A DNA stretch of 64,000 bases from an uncultured Actinomycetes bacterium (GTDB lineage Bacteria > Actinomycetota > Thermoleophilia > Solirubrobacterales > Solirubrobacteraceae): NCBI GenBank assembly GCA_937888775.1, contig CALAQT010000149.1, positions 21,709 to 85,708 of the forward strand, written 5' to 3'. Made by a program: the position numbers and the translations under genes. Each line of letters begins with the position of its first letter. The stretch's first letter is position 1. The notes under the pieces were generated by a model that ran no database searches, had not been told where the DNA came from, and worked only from the letters and a program-made list of their open reading frames with translations. Below, piece by piece: positions 1-9,023 of this stretch.

Positions 1-85
1 CGCGACAGATGCGCACCGTGGCACAAGCGCTGCCGCCGATCGGCACCCTGTTAGTCGCGCTCTAGATCAGGCGGCGGCATCTCGG

Positions 86-1048
86 CTACGATGCGGTGCT
101 CACCGTTACGGCATCCATACAGCTCACAACGCGAGAGAGGTCGATGTCGACCGAGGATGTTGAGCCCAAGGCGGCGACACCGGCCGCGCACCCCGAGGTG
201 AGGACCTCCATCCACGACCACTTGCTCAGAAGCCCATGGACGATTCCGGCAAGACAGGCATCGCCCGCTCCGACGTCGTTGACCGCCGATTGGGGCGTCA
301 CAGTGGCACGCAACCCGCGGCCGTCGCACCAGGCGACGGCGCCGCTGCTTCCCATCGTGATGATTACGTTACGCGCGCCATGCTCACATAGTTCGCGCGC
401 AGCCGTCAGCGCATCGCCGGGTGTGACCTGACGCTGGAGTACCGACCCGGCCTCGTCAAGGTTGATTTTCACCAGGTAGGGGTGAGCCGCCAACGTCGCC
501 GCCAACGGCGGTCCACCGCAGTCAACAACGGTTCGGACGTGGGATGAGACAGCGAGAGCGCATAGCTGGGTGTAGAAATCCTGTGGCAGTCCTAGCGGAA
601 GGCTGCCGGATAAGACGAGCAACTGGGCGTCAGAAATATGACTACGAGAGCGCGCTATCAGCGCTACGTCGAGGTCGTCATCAGCGGCTTCTCCTGCACC
701 GCGGACGATGGTGGCGTGCCCGGTTCGGAGGTCGACGAGGACGGTCGAGCACCTTGTCTCGCGGCTGGAGGGAATAACGTCACAGTCAATGGATGAAGGC
801 ACGCGGGAGCGAAGCCACTGACCGACAGGCCCGCCGAGCGGCAGGACGAGCGTTACCCGGTGACCGAATCTCGCCAGAGCACGAGCCACGTTCACCGCTT
901 TGCCGTCAGCTTCATAGATGACTTGCGAGGCGGTCAGCACACTCGCCGACAAATCGATCCGGTCGACGAAGTAGGTCAACTCGAGCGCCGGATTGGGACA
1001 TACCACCAAGACGGCTCCTGGTCGAGAGCCGGGATCAGGGCGCGTCAC
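86..1048 (-). CDS. PfkB-family sugar kinase (1-phosphofructokinase/tagatose-6-P kinase type)
   Basis: A 320-residue cytosolic ribokinase-fold kinase that should phosphorylate a sugar phosphate with ATP. The N-terminus has the CPNPALELTY pattern typical of FruK/LacC-type kinases. A glycine-rich substrate region follows (EADGKAVNVARALARFG, about residues 46-62). Near residue 260 is the PfkB signature VNDVGAGDACLAG, whose Asp is the catalytic base. Length is normal for the family. It starts with GTG and overlaps the stop of the upstream deoC gene by four bases (GTGA), so the two are translationally coupled. Pairing with deoxyribose-phosphate aldolase suggests sugar or nucleoside catabolism. The exact substrate cannot be read from sequence; 1-phosphofructokinase is the nearest family name. 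Confidence 0.88.
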   Translation of the reverse strand: MTRPDPGSRPGAVLVVCPNPALELTYFVDRIDLSASVLTASQVIYEADGKAVNVARALARFGHRVTLVLPLGGPVGQWLRSRVPSSIDCDVIPSSRETRCSTVLVDLRTGHATIVRGAGEAADDDLDVALIARSRSHISDAQLLVLSGSLPLGLPQDFYTQLCALAVSSHVRTVVDCGGPPLAATLAAHPYLVKINLDEAGSVLQRQVTPGDALTAARELCEHGARNVIITMGSSGAVAWCDGRGLRATVTPQSAVNDVGAGDACLAGIVHGLLSKWSWMEVLTSGCAAGVAALGSTSSVDIDLSRVVSCMDAVTVSTAS

Positions 1049-1728
1049 TGCGAGGGCGATGCCACCTCGACATCCAACTCGCTCAGGATGGAGATGCCCG
1101 CACTGGCTCCGAGTCGGTCCGCTCCCGCGGCGATGAGTGCCAAGGCGTCAGCGAGGGTCCTGATCCCTCCGGCCGCTTTGATGTGGGCGTGGTCTCCGAT
1201 GACGGACCGTATCCTGCGCACCTGCTCGACGGTGGCACCGCCCGCCTGGTTGAACCCTGTCGAAGTCTTGACAAAATCAGCGCCGGCGTCCACACAGATG
1301 CGGGACGCGGCTTCAATTTCTGTGTCGGTCAGGATGGCGGCTTCGATAATCACTTTGAGTACCAGCCCTTCGGCACGTCGCCGCACCTCCGCGACATCCT
1401 TCGCGGCGGCATCTTTGGATCCGTCCTTGAGGAGGCCAATGTTGAGCACCATGTCGATCTCGACTGCTCCGTCGAGGATAGCTAGCTCAGTCTCCCTGGC
1501 TTTGGTGGCACTGATGTTGGCGCCCAGAGGAAAACCGACGACGGAGCATACCGAGACAGTGGACCCCTCTAATTCTTGGCGCGCGAGGGACACGCGGGTC
1601 GGATTCACGCACACGGTAGCGAATCCGTACTCCCTTGCCTCCTGGCAGAGGCGGACGATGTCGGTCGCCGTGACCTCTGGTTTGAGCAGGGTGTGGTCGA
1701 TACGCGCTGCGAGTTGCTGAGCGTTCAC
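1045..1728 (-). CDS. deoC: Deoxyribose-phosphate aldolase
   Basis: A 227-residue TIM-barrel aldolase that splits 2-deoxyribose-5-phosphate into glyceraldehyde-3-phosphate and acetaldehyde. Family blocks are visible: IDHTLLKPEVT near the start, VCVNPTRV and VVGFPLGA before the middle, EIDMVLNIG, then LKVIIEAAILTD with the Schiff-base lysine region, DFVKTSTGF, and IKAAGGIRT. The open frame runs about 110 codons further upstream, but that part has no family similarity. I chose the GTG at 1728 because AGGAGA lies a few bases before it and the protein then has the usual length. It is the first gene of a two-gene unit with the PfkB kinase. Confidence 0.92.
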   Translation of the reverse strand: MNAQQLAARIDHTLLKPEVTATDIVRLCQEAREYGFATVCVNPTRVSLARQELEGSTVSVCSVVGFPLGANISATKARETELAILDGAVEIDMVLNIGLLKDGSKDAAAKDVAEVRRRAEGLVLKVIIEAAILTDTEIEAASRICVDAGADFVKTSTGFNQAGGATVEQVRRIRSVIGDHAHIKAAGGIRTLADALALIAAGADRLGASAGISILSELDVEVASPSQ

Positions 1729-2721
1729 GAGCGTTCTCCTAAGGCCCGATGCGTCGTGATGGTACCGCTCCTCATGGTCGCCGTCCACGGGCAGCCAAAC
1801 TGCATTGTCAGTCAGCCAATACGTTACCTCGGCGACACCCTTCCGATCGGCATTGTCGTTCCGATGCTGGGATGTTGGAGAAGAGCAGATGCAGGCGGTG
1901 TTCGACCATGGTAGTTCACAGTCTTCACCGCAGCCGGTACGACCGCGAGCAACGTCTATCGTCGTGTCCATCTTGTCACGTGAAGATGCCGAGCGAGTAG
2001 CTACGCTGGGCAATGAGGAAGGTTGTCGATGATGTGCGCGTCCTCGTCGGTCAGACATCCGGACGCGCCGCTGCCGAGTGCGCTACAGGAAGAACTCTCG
2101 TTGACCATATCGATGGCGAGGCGCGTCGGGTGTGGGTGCCGATTATCCGGTGCGAGACGATGCGCGCCACCCCACCAACCACCACGCTCTGCACGCGGGC
2201 GGTGCCGGTCCAGCTGCCGCCCGCGAGGAACCACAAGCCGGTGGCTCTCCCTAAACTCCGCAATCGTTTCGCATGCGCCATCCACATCACCGTGTTGGCC
2301 ATCACCCCGCTCAGTGTGGGGTTATAACGTGGATCACCAGGCGGCTCCAGCTAAGCCCCGAGGCCGGACGCGTAACGGTGACGCCCAGCGGGGACGGTGG
2401 TACCCGTATCGGTGCCCCGAACGTCTGTTCCCGACCACCACTGAGGAGCCCCGCGACATGCCGTCCGCCCCCGATCCCAACCTCACCGCTGACGCCGCCT
2501 TCGGTGTCGCCCATGCCAGGGCCTACAGCTCGTCGATACTCCCTCGGCCCACGAGTTCCCCGCCCACCTGATTGGGGCGACGATGCCGCGTCAATGTTGT
2601 CGCTGAACCTCCCCGGGTTTTGTAGAGACAACTTTACCGGGGCGGTTCAGGTGCGCTCGCCCGGACTCCTCGTGTCGAGGCGCCTTCGTACGGCCTGAAG
2701 CTCTCCAGCGAACACTAAAGG
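1729..2721. other. Gene-poor stretch of about 1 kb
   Basis: I find no convincing gene here. Open frames on both strands are low-complexity, mutually overlapping and match no family I recognise. The part next to 1728 must hold the deoC promoter, but I cannot point to clear -35/-10 boxes. The only structured element is the inverted repeat at 2604-2649, listed separately. Confidence 0.5.
2604..2649. repeat. 13-bp inverted repeat resembling abutted IS3-type ends
   Basis: Arms TGAACCTCCCCGG (2604-2616) and CCGGGGCGGTTCA (2637-2649) pair at 12 of 13 positions, with a 20-base loop. TGAACC(G/T)CCCCGG followed by GTTTTGTAGAGACA resembles the terminal repeats of IS3-family elements. No transposase is left between or beside the arms. 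It may be the scar of two facing ends, a miniature element, or simply a stable hairpin. Confidence 0.45.
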
Positions 2722-3234
2722 TCAGTCTGGTAGAACGCCGTCTGCTATAGCAGCCAGTTGCTGGAGTACCGGCGTCTGCGTGGTGCCGGTGAGCCCGCGT
2801 CCACCAGCCTGTACGCCTTCCGCGGCTGCACCTCGTGCTGCTGCTTTGACGGCTGCCGCCAGGCTCTCACCCTTTGCGGCGCGAACTGCGTGTTCCTGCG
2901 CCTGACCCTGTGTCGCGTCAGCTCGGACCTTCTCTTGGTTCGCCTGCTGCTGGGCCTGCTGCGTTTGTTGCCGTTGCACTTGGGTTCCAAAGATCGCCCC
3001 TGCAGCGGCGAAGGCGATCGCCTCAACCGACCCGAAGACGAAGACTATGCGGTCCCAGTTTGTGTCGGCACGATTGCCAATAGTCCAGATCACTAGCCCA
3101 ATGAACAGGCCTAGGACCCCAATTCCGACCCACAGCGCTGGACTCTTCCACGACGCGATCGCCGTAGCACCGCTTCCTCCTTGTCCCGAAGTCGGGTTGG
3201 CAGGCTGCGACCCACCTTGGTCTTGAGATGTCAT
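2722..3234 (-). CDS. Small membrane protein with a Gln/Ala-rich coiled coil
   Basis: A 170-residue protein that I cannot place in a family. The first 28 residues are Gly/Ser/Gln-rich. Two hydrophobic segments follow (about residues 33-51 and 64-82: VGIGVLGLFIGLVIWTIG and IVFVFGSVEAIAFAAAGAI). A long Gln/Ala/Arg helix comes next, likely a coiled coil. The likely topology is two membrane helices with a cytoplasmic helical tail. The ATG at 3234 is preceded by GAGGAGCTAA, a strong ribosome binding site. It lies just downstream of another small membrane protein on the same strand and both diverge from the patatin-like gene, so a joint membrane-related role is possible but unproven. Confidence 0.65.
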   Translation of the reverse strand: MTSQDQGGSQPANPTSGQGGSGATAIASWKSPALWVGIGVLGLFIGLVIWTIGNRADTNWDRIVFVFGSVEAIAFAAAGAIFGTQVQRQQTQQAQQQANQEKVRADATQGQAQEHAVRAAKGESLAAAVKAAARGAAAEGVQAGGRGLTGTTQTPVLQQLAAIADGVLPD

Positions 3235-3288
3235 TTAGCTCCTCCTCAACTCGGTTGTTGCGCAGTCTCTGCGCGTATTGCCACTGAG

Positions 3289-3582
3289 TCAATGGCTGAC
3301 GCTAATCTCCGCAGGTGGCGCAAGTGCCGCGCTCAAGAGGCCGCCGACGAGCCCGTAGATGCCAAGCGTCACCCAGGTTGCTTGGTGCGAACCGCCCGGC
3401 AAGGCGACAACACCGCTCCATGCGAAGAAGCTCACAAGCAGCCCGAACAGGGCTCCGACTGCAGCCTGAACGCCTAACACGAGTCCGGCCAGCCGTGGCT
3501 CTAGGGCGAGATCTACTGAGACGCCGGATAGCCGAACTCGTGGCGACTCGTTCCGCCAGCCGCGTCGCTCGGACATTGCCAT
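3289..3582 (-). CDS. Small two-helix membrane protein
   Basis: A 97-residue hypothetical protein. After a basic N-terminus there are two strongly hydrophobic stretches, GLVLGVQAAVGALFGLLVSFF (listed as residues about 33-53) and LGIYGLVGGLLSAAL (about 73-87), joined by a short loop with a GGSHQ turn. The open frame extends upstream across the start of the divergent phospholipase gene, but that part is low-complexity shadow sequence. I therefore chose the ATG at 3582; the ATG at 3576 is an alternative. No strong Shine-Dalgarno sequence is visible. It is likely co-transcribed with the coiled-coil membrane protein 54 bases downstream. Confidence 0.5.
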   Translation of the reverse strand: MAMSERRGWRNESPRVRLSGVSVDLALEPRLAGLVLGVQAAVGALFGLLVSFFAWSGVVALPGGSHQATWVTLGIYGLVGGLLSAALAPPAEISVSH

Positions 3583-3626
3583 CGGGAGCCGGCCTCTTAG
3601 AGCACGACGGCGGCGTGTAGAGCCCC

Positions 3627-3644
3627 GGCCCCCCTCAGGGGGCC
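3627..3644. promoter_or_regulatory. GC-rich hairpin in the divergent intergenic region
   Basis: GGCCCCC (3627-3633) and GGGGGCC (3638-3644) form a perfect 7-bp stem with a CTCA loop, 19 bases upstream of the GTG at 3664. There is no T-run, so it is not a classical terminator. It could be an operator or a leader hairpin. Confidence 0.35.
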
Positions 3645-3663
3645 AGGGCGAAGGAAGGGATGT

Positions 3664-6600
3664 GTGCCGAACGTGATCGAACTTGCGATCCAGAGCACTA
3701 AACTCGCACCTTGGGTGTCGGGCCTCCGCAGCGACGCTCCAGGTACCGAGGTGGCGCCGATGGCTGACGACGAGGTAGCGACCGAGCGAGAGGCTGCGCC
3801 GGTCGAGGTGTCGTACTGCGAGTACGAACGCGAGGTGCGCTTCGCTGTGGTGCTCTACGGCGGCGTGTCGCTGGCCATCTACATCAACGGCATCGTCCAG
3901 GAGTTGCTCCACCTGGTCCGGGCGACGGCGCCTAGCGTACCCACCAGCGCCATGGAAGCCGCGACGACGGCACTGGTCGACAGACCCCAGGGAACGGAAA
4001 GGGTCTACCGCCGCCTCGGCCAGTTCCTGACGCTGCGCGGGGTCGACCGTTCGGCGCCAATGGACCGCGATCACTCGGGCCCGATCAGGACGCGCTTCGT
4101 CGTCGACATCCTCTCGGGCAGCTCAGCGGGCGGCATCAACGGCGTGGCGCTCGCCAAAGCCTTGGCGACTGGGGCCTCCGACATGGACCGCATCAAGCGG
4201 CTCTGGATCTGCAAGGGCGACATCGGCTTACTTGTCAACGATGCCGCCTCGGCGGCGAGCATCAGGGGGCTGCCTCCGCAGGATCCACCGTTGTCGCTGC
4301 TCAACGGCGAACTGATGGCGTTCGAGCTACTCGAAGCGTTCCACGCTATGGACGCGCTGGAGACGGCGGAGGCTGCAGGCACTGAATCGTGCCTCGTCGA
4401 CGAGCTCGACTGCTGGGTAACGGCTACCGACCTGTACGGGCTCATGTTGCCTATCAGGCTCGACGGCGAGGTCGTCCAGGAGCCGCGCTTCAAGAACGTG
4501 TTCCGGCTCCTTTACCGCTCCAGCCACGCCAGCGGCGACGGCACCATGTCAACCGACTTCTCGCGCAGGGACAACCCCTTCATGGCATTCGCGGCGCGCT
4601 GCAGCTCATCTTTTCCCTTCGCCTTCGAGCCCATGCAGCTCGACGCCATCAAACCCATCATGCTCATGAGCCAGTTCGGGGGTGCGTACAACGGGGACCC
4701 CGCGGACATCGGCGTCCGATTCGAGCGGTTCTATCGGGACTACAAAGGGATCGGTGACGTCCCATTCGCCGAGCGCTCGTTCGGGGACGGCGGTATCCTC
4801 GATAACCGTCCCTTCACCTGGGCAACCTCGACGCTCACCCGCCGCAGGGCGGACGTTCCCGTCGACCGGCACCTCATCTACCTCGAGCCGGCGCCCGACG
4901 CGGCGCGAGCCGTGTCGCCGGTGCCGCCCCACGCGCTGAAGGTAGTCGCCGAGTCGGTAGCACTGCCGCGCGAGGACAGCATCCGCGACGACATCGCCCG
5001 CCTACGTGCGCGCAACGAGGCCCTGGAGTGGATGAGCAAGGGCCTCGAGGTGATCGACCTGGTCGCTCCTAACAGGCTCCCCGTTCTCCCAAACTGGGCG
5101 ACGGCAACACTGAAAGAGCTCGTGGACGCCAGGGGCTTGCAATGGGCGGCATACCACGAGCTTCATATCGCGGACGTCCTCGAGGACCTCTCCGAGCTTA
5201 TTGCGCGCCTCTTCAACGTCGACGCGGCAGCCGAGGCGCAGGCGGCGGTCCGCGTGCTCATCGAAACCTGGTTCGGCCTCGTCTACGAGACATTCACCGC
5301 CACCGACGGCCGCCCTACGCAATCTTCCTTCTTGCTCCATTACGACCTCGGCTACCGCCTCCGCCGCGTCGCCTTCCTCGACGACCGCATCGACCACCTC
5401 CTCTCCGCGCCTGACGATGCTCTGGCTGCGGCTCTCGGAACGCAAGCACCCCTCGGTGCGGTCGATGCCTGGGATTTCGACTTCCGCGCCGCACTCCGCA
5501 CGCTCAAGCCCGAACTCAACAACGTGCTCATCGACCTGCGTCGGGCCGGGAGGGTGTTGCGGTCCACCCCCGGGACCGACACCGTCTCGCAGTCGGCCAT
5601 CCCCGTCGAGACTGTCGACGCGGTGAGGACAACCCTCGGCATTACCAGTGCGGTCGCGCTTGCGGAGGCTGTGTTCGCAGGCACCCGCACGTCCACCGAG
5701 GCGGAGGCGAAGGCCGCGGCGCTCCTAAAGAATGATGCGGCATTGGCGTCGCTCAGCAACCTCGCCCGCGCCGTGGACACCGCCCTGTCCGCTCCGCTGC
5801 AAGCGGCCGCGGCTCGGCTCGCCGAGGCGCTCACGCCAAGTGCAGGAGCGTCGCCTGGAGAAGTCTTGGCGAAAAGCGCGATGCGGGTTTATCGCGACGC
5901 TTACGAGGACTACGACGCAGTGATCCTTCCGTTCGTCCACTCCGGCGTGGGAGAGGCGGGACGGGTCCAGATCATGCGCGTCAGCCCCGCGTCGGCGCGC
6001 ATCCTCGTTGACGAAAAAGACCGAGGGGACAAGCTGGCGGGCGTCCAATTCGGGCACTTCGGCGGCTTCTTTGCCGAAAGGTGGCGCCGCAACGACATGA
6101 TGTGGGGACGGCTGGACGGCGCGGAGCGCCTCATCGAGGGGCTCGTGCCCACCGCGACTGGCGACAACGACCGGGAGGCGCTCGTGGCGGCGATCGTCAA
6201 GGAGGCACAGATCGCCATCCTCGAGGACGAAAAGGCCGGCGAGTTCCTCGGCTGGCCCGAGCGTGGTGCCGATCTTTGGGATCGCATCCACAGGAGCTGG
6301 ACTGTGGACCTCACTCTCGACCAGGGAGCCGTACGGGGTGACGCCAGGCGCGGCCTCGCGGTCACACGCCACCTTCTTCAAGGAATCGCCGCGGGCGCAC
6401 CGAGCGGCACCCCGCCATCTGTGCCCGCCAAGGTCGCCCTGGGGTTGGCCGCGCGAGCGACGGCGCTGGTCGGAGCAAGCACGCCCCGCACGATCTCGGT
6501 GGCGCTCACGGTGGCGCTGACCGTGGCACTAATGGTCGCCGTAGCGGCCGGCATCGTGGTGTGGAGTGGCGTTTGGGTGGCCGTGCTCGCAATGGCACTT

Positions 6601-6690
6601 ATGACCTTCGTCGTGCTGATCATCCTGCTGCTCTTCATACGCGGCAAGGTGTACGAGGCGCTCGAACCCAGGCGCCGCACCAGGCTCTGA
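3664..6690 (+). CDS. Large patatin-like phospholipase with C-terminal membrane segments
   Basis: A 1008-residue protein with an N-terminal patatin domain, expected to hydrolyse acyl esters of lipids by a Ser-Asp dyad. The oxyanion region VVLYGGVSLAIYINGI is at about residues 62-77, the nucleophile motif GSSAG at 152-156, and the second catalytic element FGDGGILDNRP with the Asp at about 375. The long middle is helical and matches the extended patatin-related proteins of actinobacteria (TIGR03607-like, from memory). Two hydrophobic segments near residues 940-990 suggest that the tail sits in the membrane. The GTG at 3664 follows AAGGAAGGGA. An ATG at 3760 (MADDEV) is a plausible later start. 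It diverges from two small membrane proteins. Confidence 0.85.
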   Translation: MPNVIELAIQSTKLAPWVSGLRSDAPGTEVAPMADDEVATEREAAPVEVSYCEYEREVRFAVVLYGGVSLAIYINGIVQELLHLVRATAPSVPTSAMEAATTALVDRPQGTERVYRRLGQFLTLRGVDRSAPMDRDHSGPIRTRFVVDILSGSSAGGINGVALAKALATGASDMDRIKRLWICKGDIGLLVNDAASAASIRGLPPQDPPLSLLNGELMAFELLEAFHAMDALETAEAAGTESCLVDELDCWVTATDLYGLMLPIRLDGEVVQEPRFKNVFRLLYRSSHASGDGTMSTDFSRRDNPFMAFAARCSSSFPFAFEPMQLDAIKPIMLMSQFGGAYNGDPADIGVRFERFYRDYKGIGDVPFAERSFGDGGILDNRPFTWATSTLTRRRADVPVDRHLIYLEPAPDAARAVSPVPPHALKVVAESVALPREDSIRDDIARLRARNEALEWMSKGLEVIDLVAPNRLPVLPNWATATLKELVDARGLQWAAYHELHIADVLEDLSELIARLFNVDAAAEAQAAVRVLIETWFGLVYETFTATDGRPTQSSFLLHYDLGYRLRRVAFLDDRIDHLLSAPDDALAAALGTQAPLGAVDAWDFDFRAALRTLKPELNNVLIDLRRAGRVLRSTPGTDTVSQSAIPVETVDAVRTTLGITSAVALAEAVFAGTRTSTEAEAKAAALLKNDAALASLSNLARAVDTALSAPLQAAAARLAEALTPSAGASPGEVLAKSAMRVYRDAYEDYDAVILPFVHSGVGEAGRVQIMRVSPASARILVDEKDRGDKLAGVQFGHFGGFFAERWRRNDMMWGRLDGAERLIEGLVPTATGDNDREALVAAIVKEAQIAILEDEKAGEFLGWPERGADLWDRIHRSWTVDLTLDQGAVRGDARRGLAVTRHLLQGIAAGAPSGTPPSVPAKVALGLAARATALVGASTPRTISVALTVALTVALMVAVAAGIVVWSGVWVAVLAMALMTFVVLIILLLFIRGKVYEALEPRRRTRL

Positions 6691-6909
6691 CGGTGGATCC
6701 TCCCGCAGTTCCCACGCCGGCTGCGAAGTCCTTTGGATGCACGACTGCGGCTCGCCCAAGCCGAGACGGTCCGTAGCGATCGAGCAAACGCCCTTGGCCA
6801 ATGATTCCTCGGTCAGCCACAGCGCCAGTCCGTCGCGGTTGCCCCGTCGAACGCTGTGCATCGGCGTCAGGTGGCCCGTTCACGGTCACTGCGCTTGGCC
6901 ACTTGCTAA

Positions 6910-7911
6910 GAGCTTGCGCCAATAGGTGATTGAGTCGGATGACTCAGTTGAGTCGTCTGGATGCCTGTCTCGGCCCTGAAAGTACATGCAGGACATGGAC
7001 TTTCCGATGATTGGGAGATCTCAACCAACCCCGTCAAGGGAAGCGTCCATGCCTGCGATCCAATCATGCTTCATCGAGCCCCTCTGGGACCAGTTCTTCG
7101 CCCTCCTGCCGAGCCGGCCGGGGAGCCACACGCTGGGCTGCCACCGCCCCCGGGTCTCCGACCGCCTCGTCTTCGACAAGCTCCTCCAGGTGGCCGTATT
7201 CGGCTGCGCCTACTGGCGCATCGCTGACGCCACCTGTTCGGCCACCACCCTGCGCCGTCGTCGCGACGAGTGGATCGGCCTCGGGGTGATGGAGCAGCTG
7301 GCCCAGATCGCCGAGGCGGGCTACGACCGGCTCATCGGTTTGCAGCTCGAGGACATCGTCGTGGACGGCTGCATCACCAAGGCGCCCTGCGGTGGAGAGA
7401 TGGCCGGGCGGAGCCCGGTCGATCGTGGCAAGCAGGGAACCAAGCGCTCGATTCTCGTGGACGGAGCAGGGATTCCCCTCGGTGTCGTCCAGGCACCGGC
7501 CAATCGGAATGACTCACCGTTGCTCGCGTCCACGCTGGACACGCTTGCCGATCGTGCCCTGCCACCCGGAGAGACCACCGTGCACCTCGACCGTGGCTAC
7601 GACTCGGGCAAGACCCGCACCGAGCTCGATCGCCGCGGCATGGTGTCGTGCATTGCCAAGCTGGGCAAGCCGGCGCCGCTGCGAGCAACCTCGCGCTGGG
7701 TCGTGGAGCGGACCAACGCCTGGCACAACGCGTTCAAGAAGCTGGCCTGGTGCACCGAACGCCGCGGCGCGGTGATCCGTTTCTACGTCGCCCTGGCCAA
7801 CGCCATCATCATCGTCCGCCGCTTGGTCCGCGAGGCGTGGAAACGCTACCGCTGGGACACTCGTCCGAGGCGCTGCCCATGAACGCGCCAATCACCTATT
7901 GGCGCAGGCTC
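6910..7911 (+). mobile_element. Complete IS5-family insertion sequence, 1002 bp
   Basis: Terminal inverted repeats of 23 bp lie at 6910-6932 and 7889-7911 and match at 22 positions (shared core TGCGCCAATAGGTGATTG). They are flanked by a TAA at 6907-6909 and 7912-7914. A 3-bp TNA duplication is usual for the IS1031/ISL2 side of the IS5 family. One intact transposase gene fills the element. It landed immediately beside a tRNA-Pro-like sequence. The almost perfect ends and the intact gene suggest a recent insertion. Confidence 0.92.
7049..7882 (+). CDS. IS5-family DDE transposase
   Basis: A 277-residue transposase that should catalyse cut-and-paste movement of the surrounding element. The DDE triad is visible: Asp106 in VVDGCITKAP, Asp181 in HLDRGYDSG and Glu220 in RWVVERTNAW, followed by the FKKLAWCTERR helix typical of the family. 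The frame is open 21 codons further upstream, but the ATG at 7049 has AAGGGAAG just before it and gives the normal family start (PAIQSCFIEPLWDQFFALLP). There is no frameshift, so it is probably functional. Confidence 0.93.
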   Translation: MPAIQSCFIEPLWDQFFALLPSRPGSHTLGCHRPRVSDRLVFDKLLQVAVFGCAYWRIADATCSATTLRRRRDEWIGLGVMEQLAQIAEAGYDRLIGLQLEDIVVDGCITKAPCGGEMAGRSPVDRGKQGTKRSILVDGAGIPLGVVQAPANRNDSPLLASTLDTLADRALPPGETTVHLDRGYDSGKTRTELDRRGMVSCIAKLGKPAPLRATSRWVVERTNAWHNAFKKLAWCTERRGAVIRFYVALANAIIIVRRLVREAWKRYRWDTRPRRCP

Positions 7912-7915
7912 TAAG

Positions 7916-7989
7916 TCGGGGGCGGCGGGACTCGAACCCCACTACTTCCCGGTCCCAACCAGGCGCGCTACTGTCTGCGCCACGCCCCG
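7916..7989 (-). pseudogene. Degenerate tRNA-Pro-like sequence
   Basis: Read on the minus strand this begins CGGGGCG, has a D-arm with GCGC/GCGC arms and an anticodon arm CCTGG/CCGGG around TTGGGA. It also has the TTCGAGT loop and ends CGCCCCCGA. It looks like tRNA-Pro(GGG) with faults: the anticodon loop has six instead of seven bases, the first acceptor pair is C-C, and the outer two T-stem pairs do not match. I call it a tRNA pseudogene or a remnant att-type copy rather than a working tRNA. The IS5 element ends four bases away. Confidence 0.5.
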
Positions 7990-8005
7990 ATGGCGTCGCG
8001 TCGCG

Positions 8006-8597
8006 GTGCCCAGGCGGAGTTGCGTGTATGTGCGGACCGACGCCATCGCCATCGAGATCGTCACCACGCTGCTGATCGGTGACGGCCCTCTCGACCTAGA
8101 GAAGGCAAGGCGCGAGTTCAACCATGCGTGGCAATGGATCCGACCACTCAAGCAGTTGGCGGGTCACCTCGAGATCGACGAGCCTACGTCGCAGGCAGTT
8201 GCAGCCGGCGTCAAAAGCGATTGAGGCGTTTGACGCCGATGTCGCGCTCGCTGCTACGGCACAGCTCCTTCAAGTTGCGTACGCGCTGGCAAAGCGCCTT
8301 CACAAGACAGTGAACGGCGTGGTTGTCTTCATCTGCTTGGATGGCATCGCCGAGGACATCCCCGTCCGCGAGGGGCTGGGCCCGGCAGGCCAGTTCGGTC
8401 GCTGGCCGCTGTTTGCCATCGACGTGCATCTGCTCATCAACCAGTCCTGCGCAGGGCTGGTGTGGGATGTGCCGAACATGCAGATGCTCGGAGGCGGCGG
8501 CGACACTCCGCTTCGCCGCGAGGTCATCGAGGAGGCGCTGGTCTACGAGCTCCAATACGCCCGCTCGGCACGCCGACCAGCCTCTAAGCTGCTCTGA
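8006..8597 (+). pseudogene. Hypothetical protein, apparently frameshifted
   Basis: Two overlapping frames together read like one protein. The first (8006-8224, GTG start) gives a helical N-terminus (TDAIAIEIVTTLLIGDGPLD, then REFNHAWQWIRPLKQLAG). The second continues from about 8205 with AIEAFDADVALAATAQLLQV, then VNGVVVFICLDGIAEDIPV, and ends at 8597. The change of frame falls near an AAAA run at about 8211. I recognise no family. It could be a decayed gene or a single-base sequencing error. It sits just downstream of the tRNA-like remnant and IS5. Confidence 0.4.
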
Positions 8598-8840
8598 CCT
8601 TTCGAAAAATCGCTCCACCGCGCGGCGTCGAGCATGTTGCATTTAGCGATAGATGCCGAAGTGATCGGGGTTCAACGCGAGTGAAGCCTGAGCGTCAAGA
8701 CCGATCCTCTGGTTGGCGTGCGCGGTTTCGGCCCCAGGCAGCCGTCGCTGATGCTTGCCGGCGCGTGGCGTGTAACGGCGCCCATCGCAGCGCTGACACC
8801 CGTCAATGCGCAATTGCCACATGGGATCGTTACAACCGGG

Positions 8841-9023
8841 TCAGTGGCCCAGGATCGTGAGGACCGCGACCGCGAGCACCACCACGACCGTCAATGCGAA
8901 CACCCACCTCGCCGGACCGCGAACGAGCAGCCGTACACCCAGGAAGCGCAGGCGCACCTCCATGTCACCGCGAGTGGAGGCGCGTTCAGGCGTTTGACCG
9001 GGATCCGGGTTCGGGATGGGCAT
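8841..9023 (-). CDS. Short single-pass membrane protein
   Basis: A 60-residue hypothetical protein. A polar Pro-rich start (PIPNPDPGQTPERASTRGD) is followed by a basic amphipathic stretch and one C-terminal hydrophobic helix (WVFALTVVVVLAVAVLTIL). GAGGTG precedes the ATG at 9023. An internal ATG at residue 21 could also start it. Function unknown; the tail-anchored form is all that can be said. Confidence 0.5.
   Translation of the reverse strand: MPIPNPDPGQTPERASTRGDMEVRLRFLGVRLLVRGPARWVFALTVVVVLAVAVLTILGH

Noticed and set aside
860..1720. Long plus-strand frame opposite deoC/pfkB
   Set aside because: It is Ser/Ala/Arg-rich shadow sequence antisense to two recognisable enzymes.
3583..4074. 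Upstream extension of the small two-helix protein to a 261-residue frame
   Set aside because: The extension is antisense to the phospholipase N-terminus and is His/Arg-rich without structure.
5725..6381. Minus-strand frame inside the phospholipase gene
   Set aside because: Antisense shadow of a clear coding region; no family resemblance.
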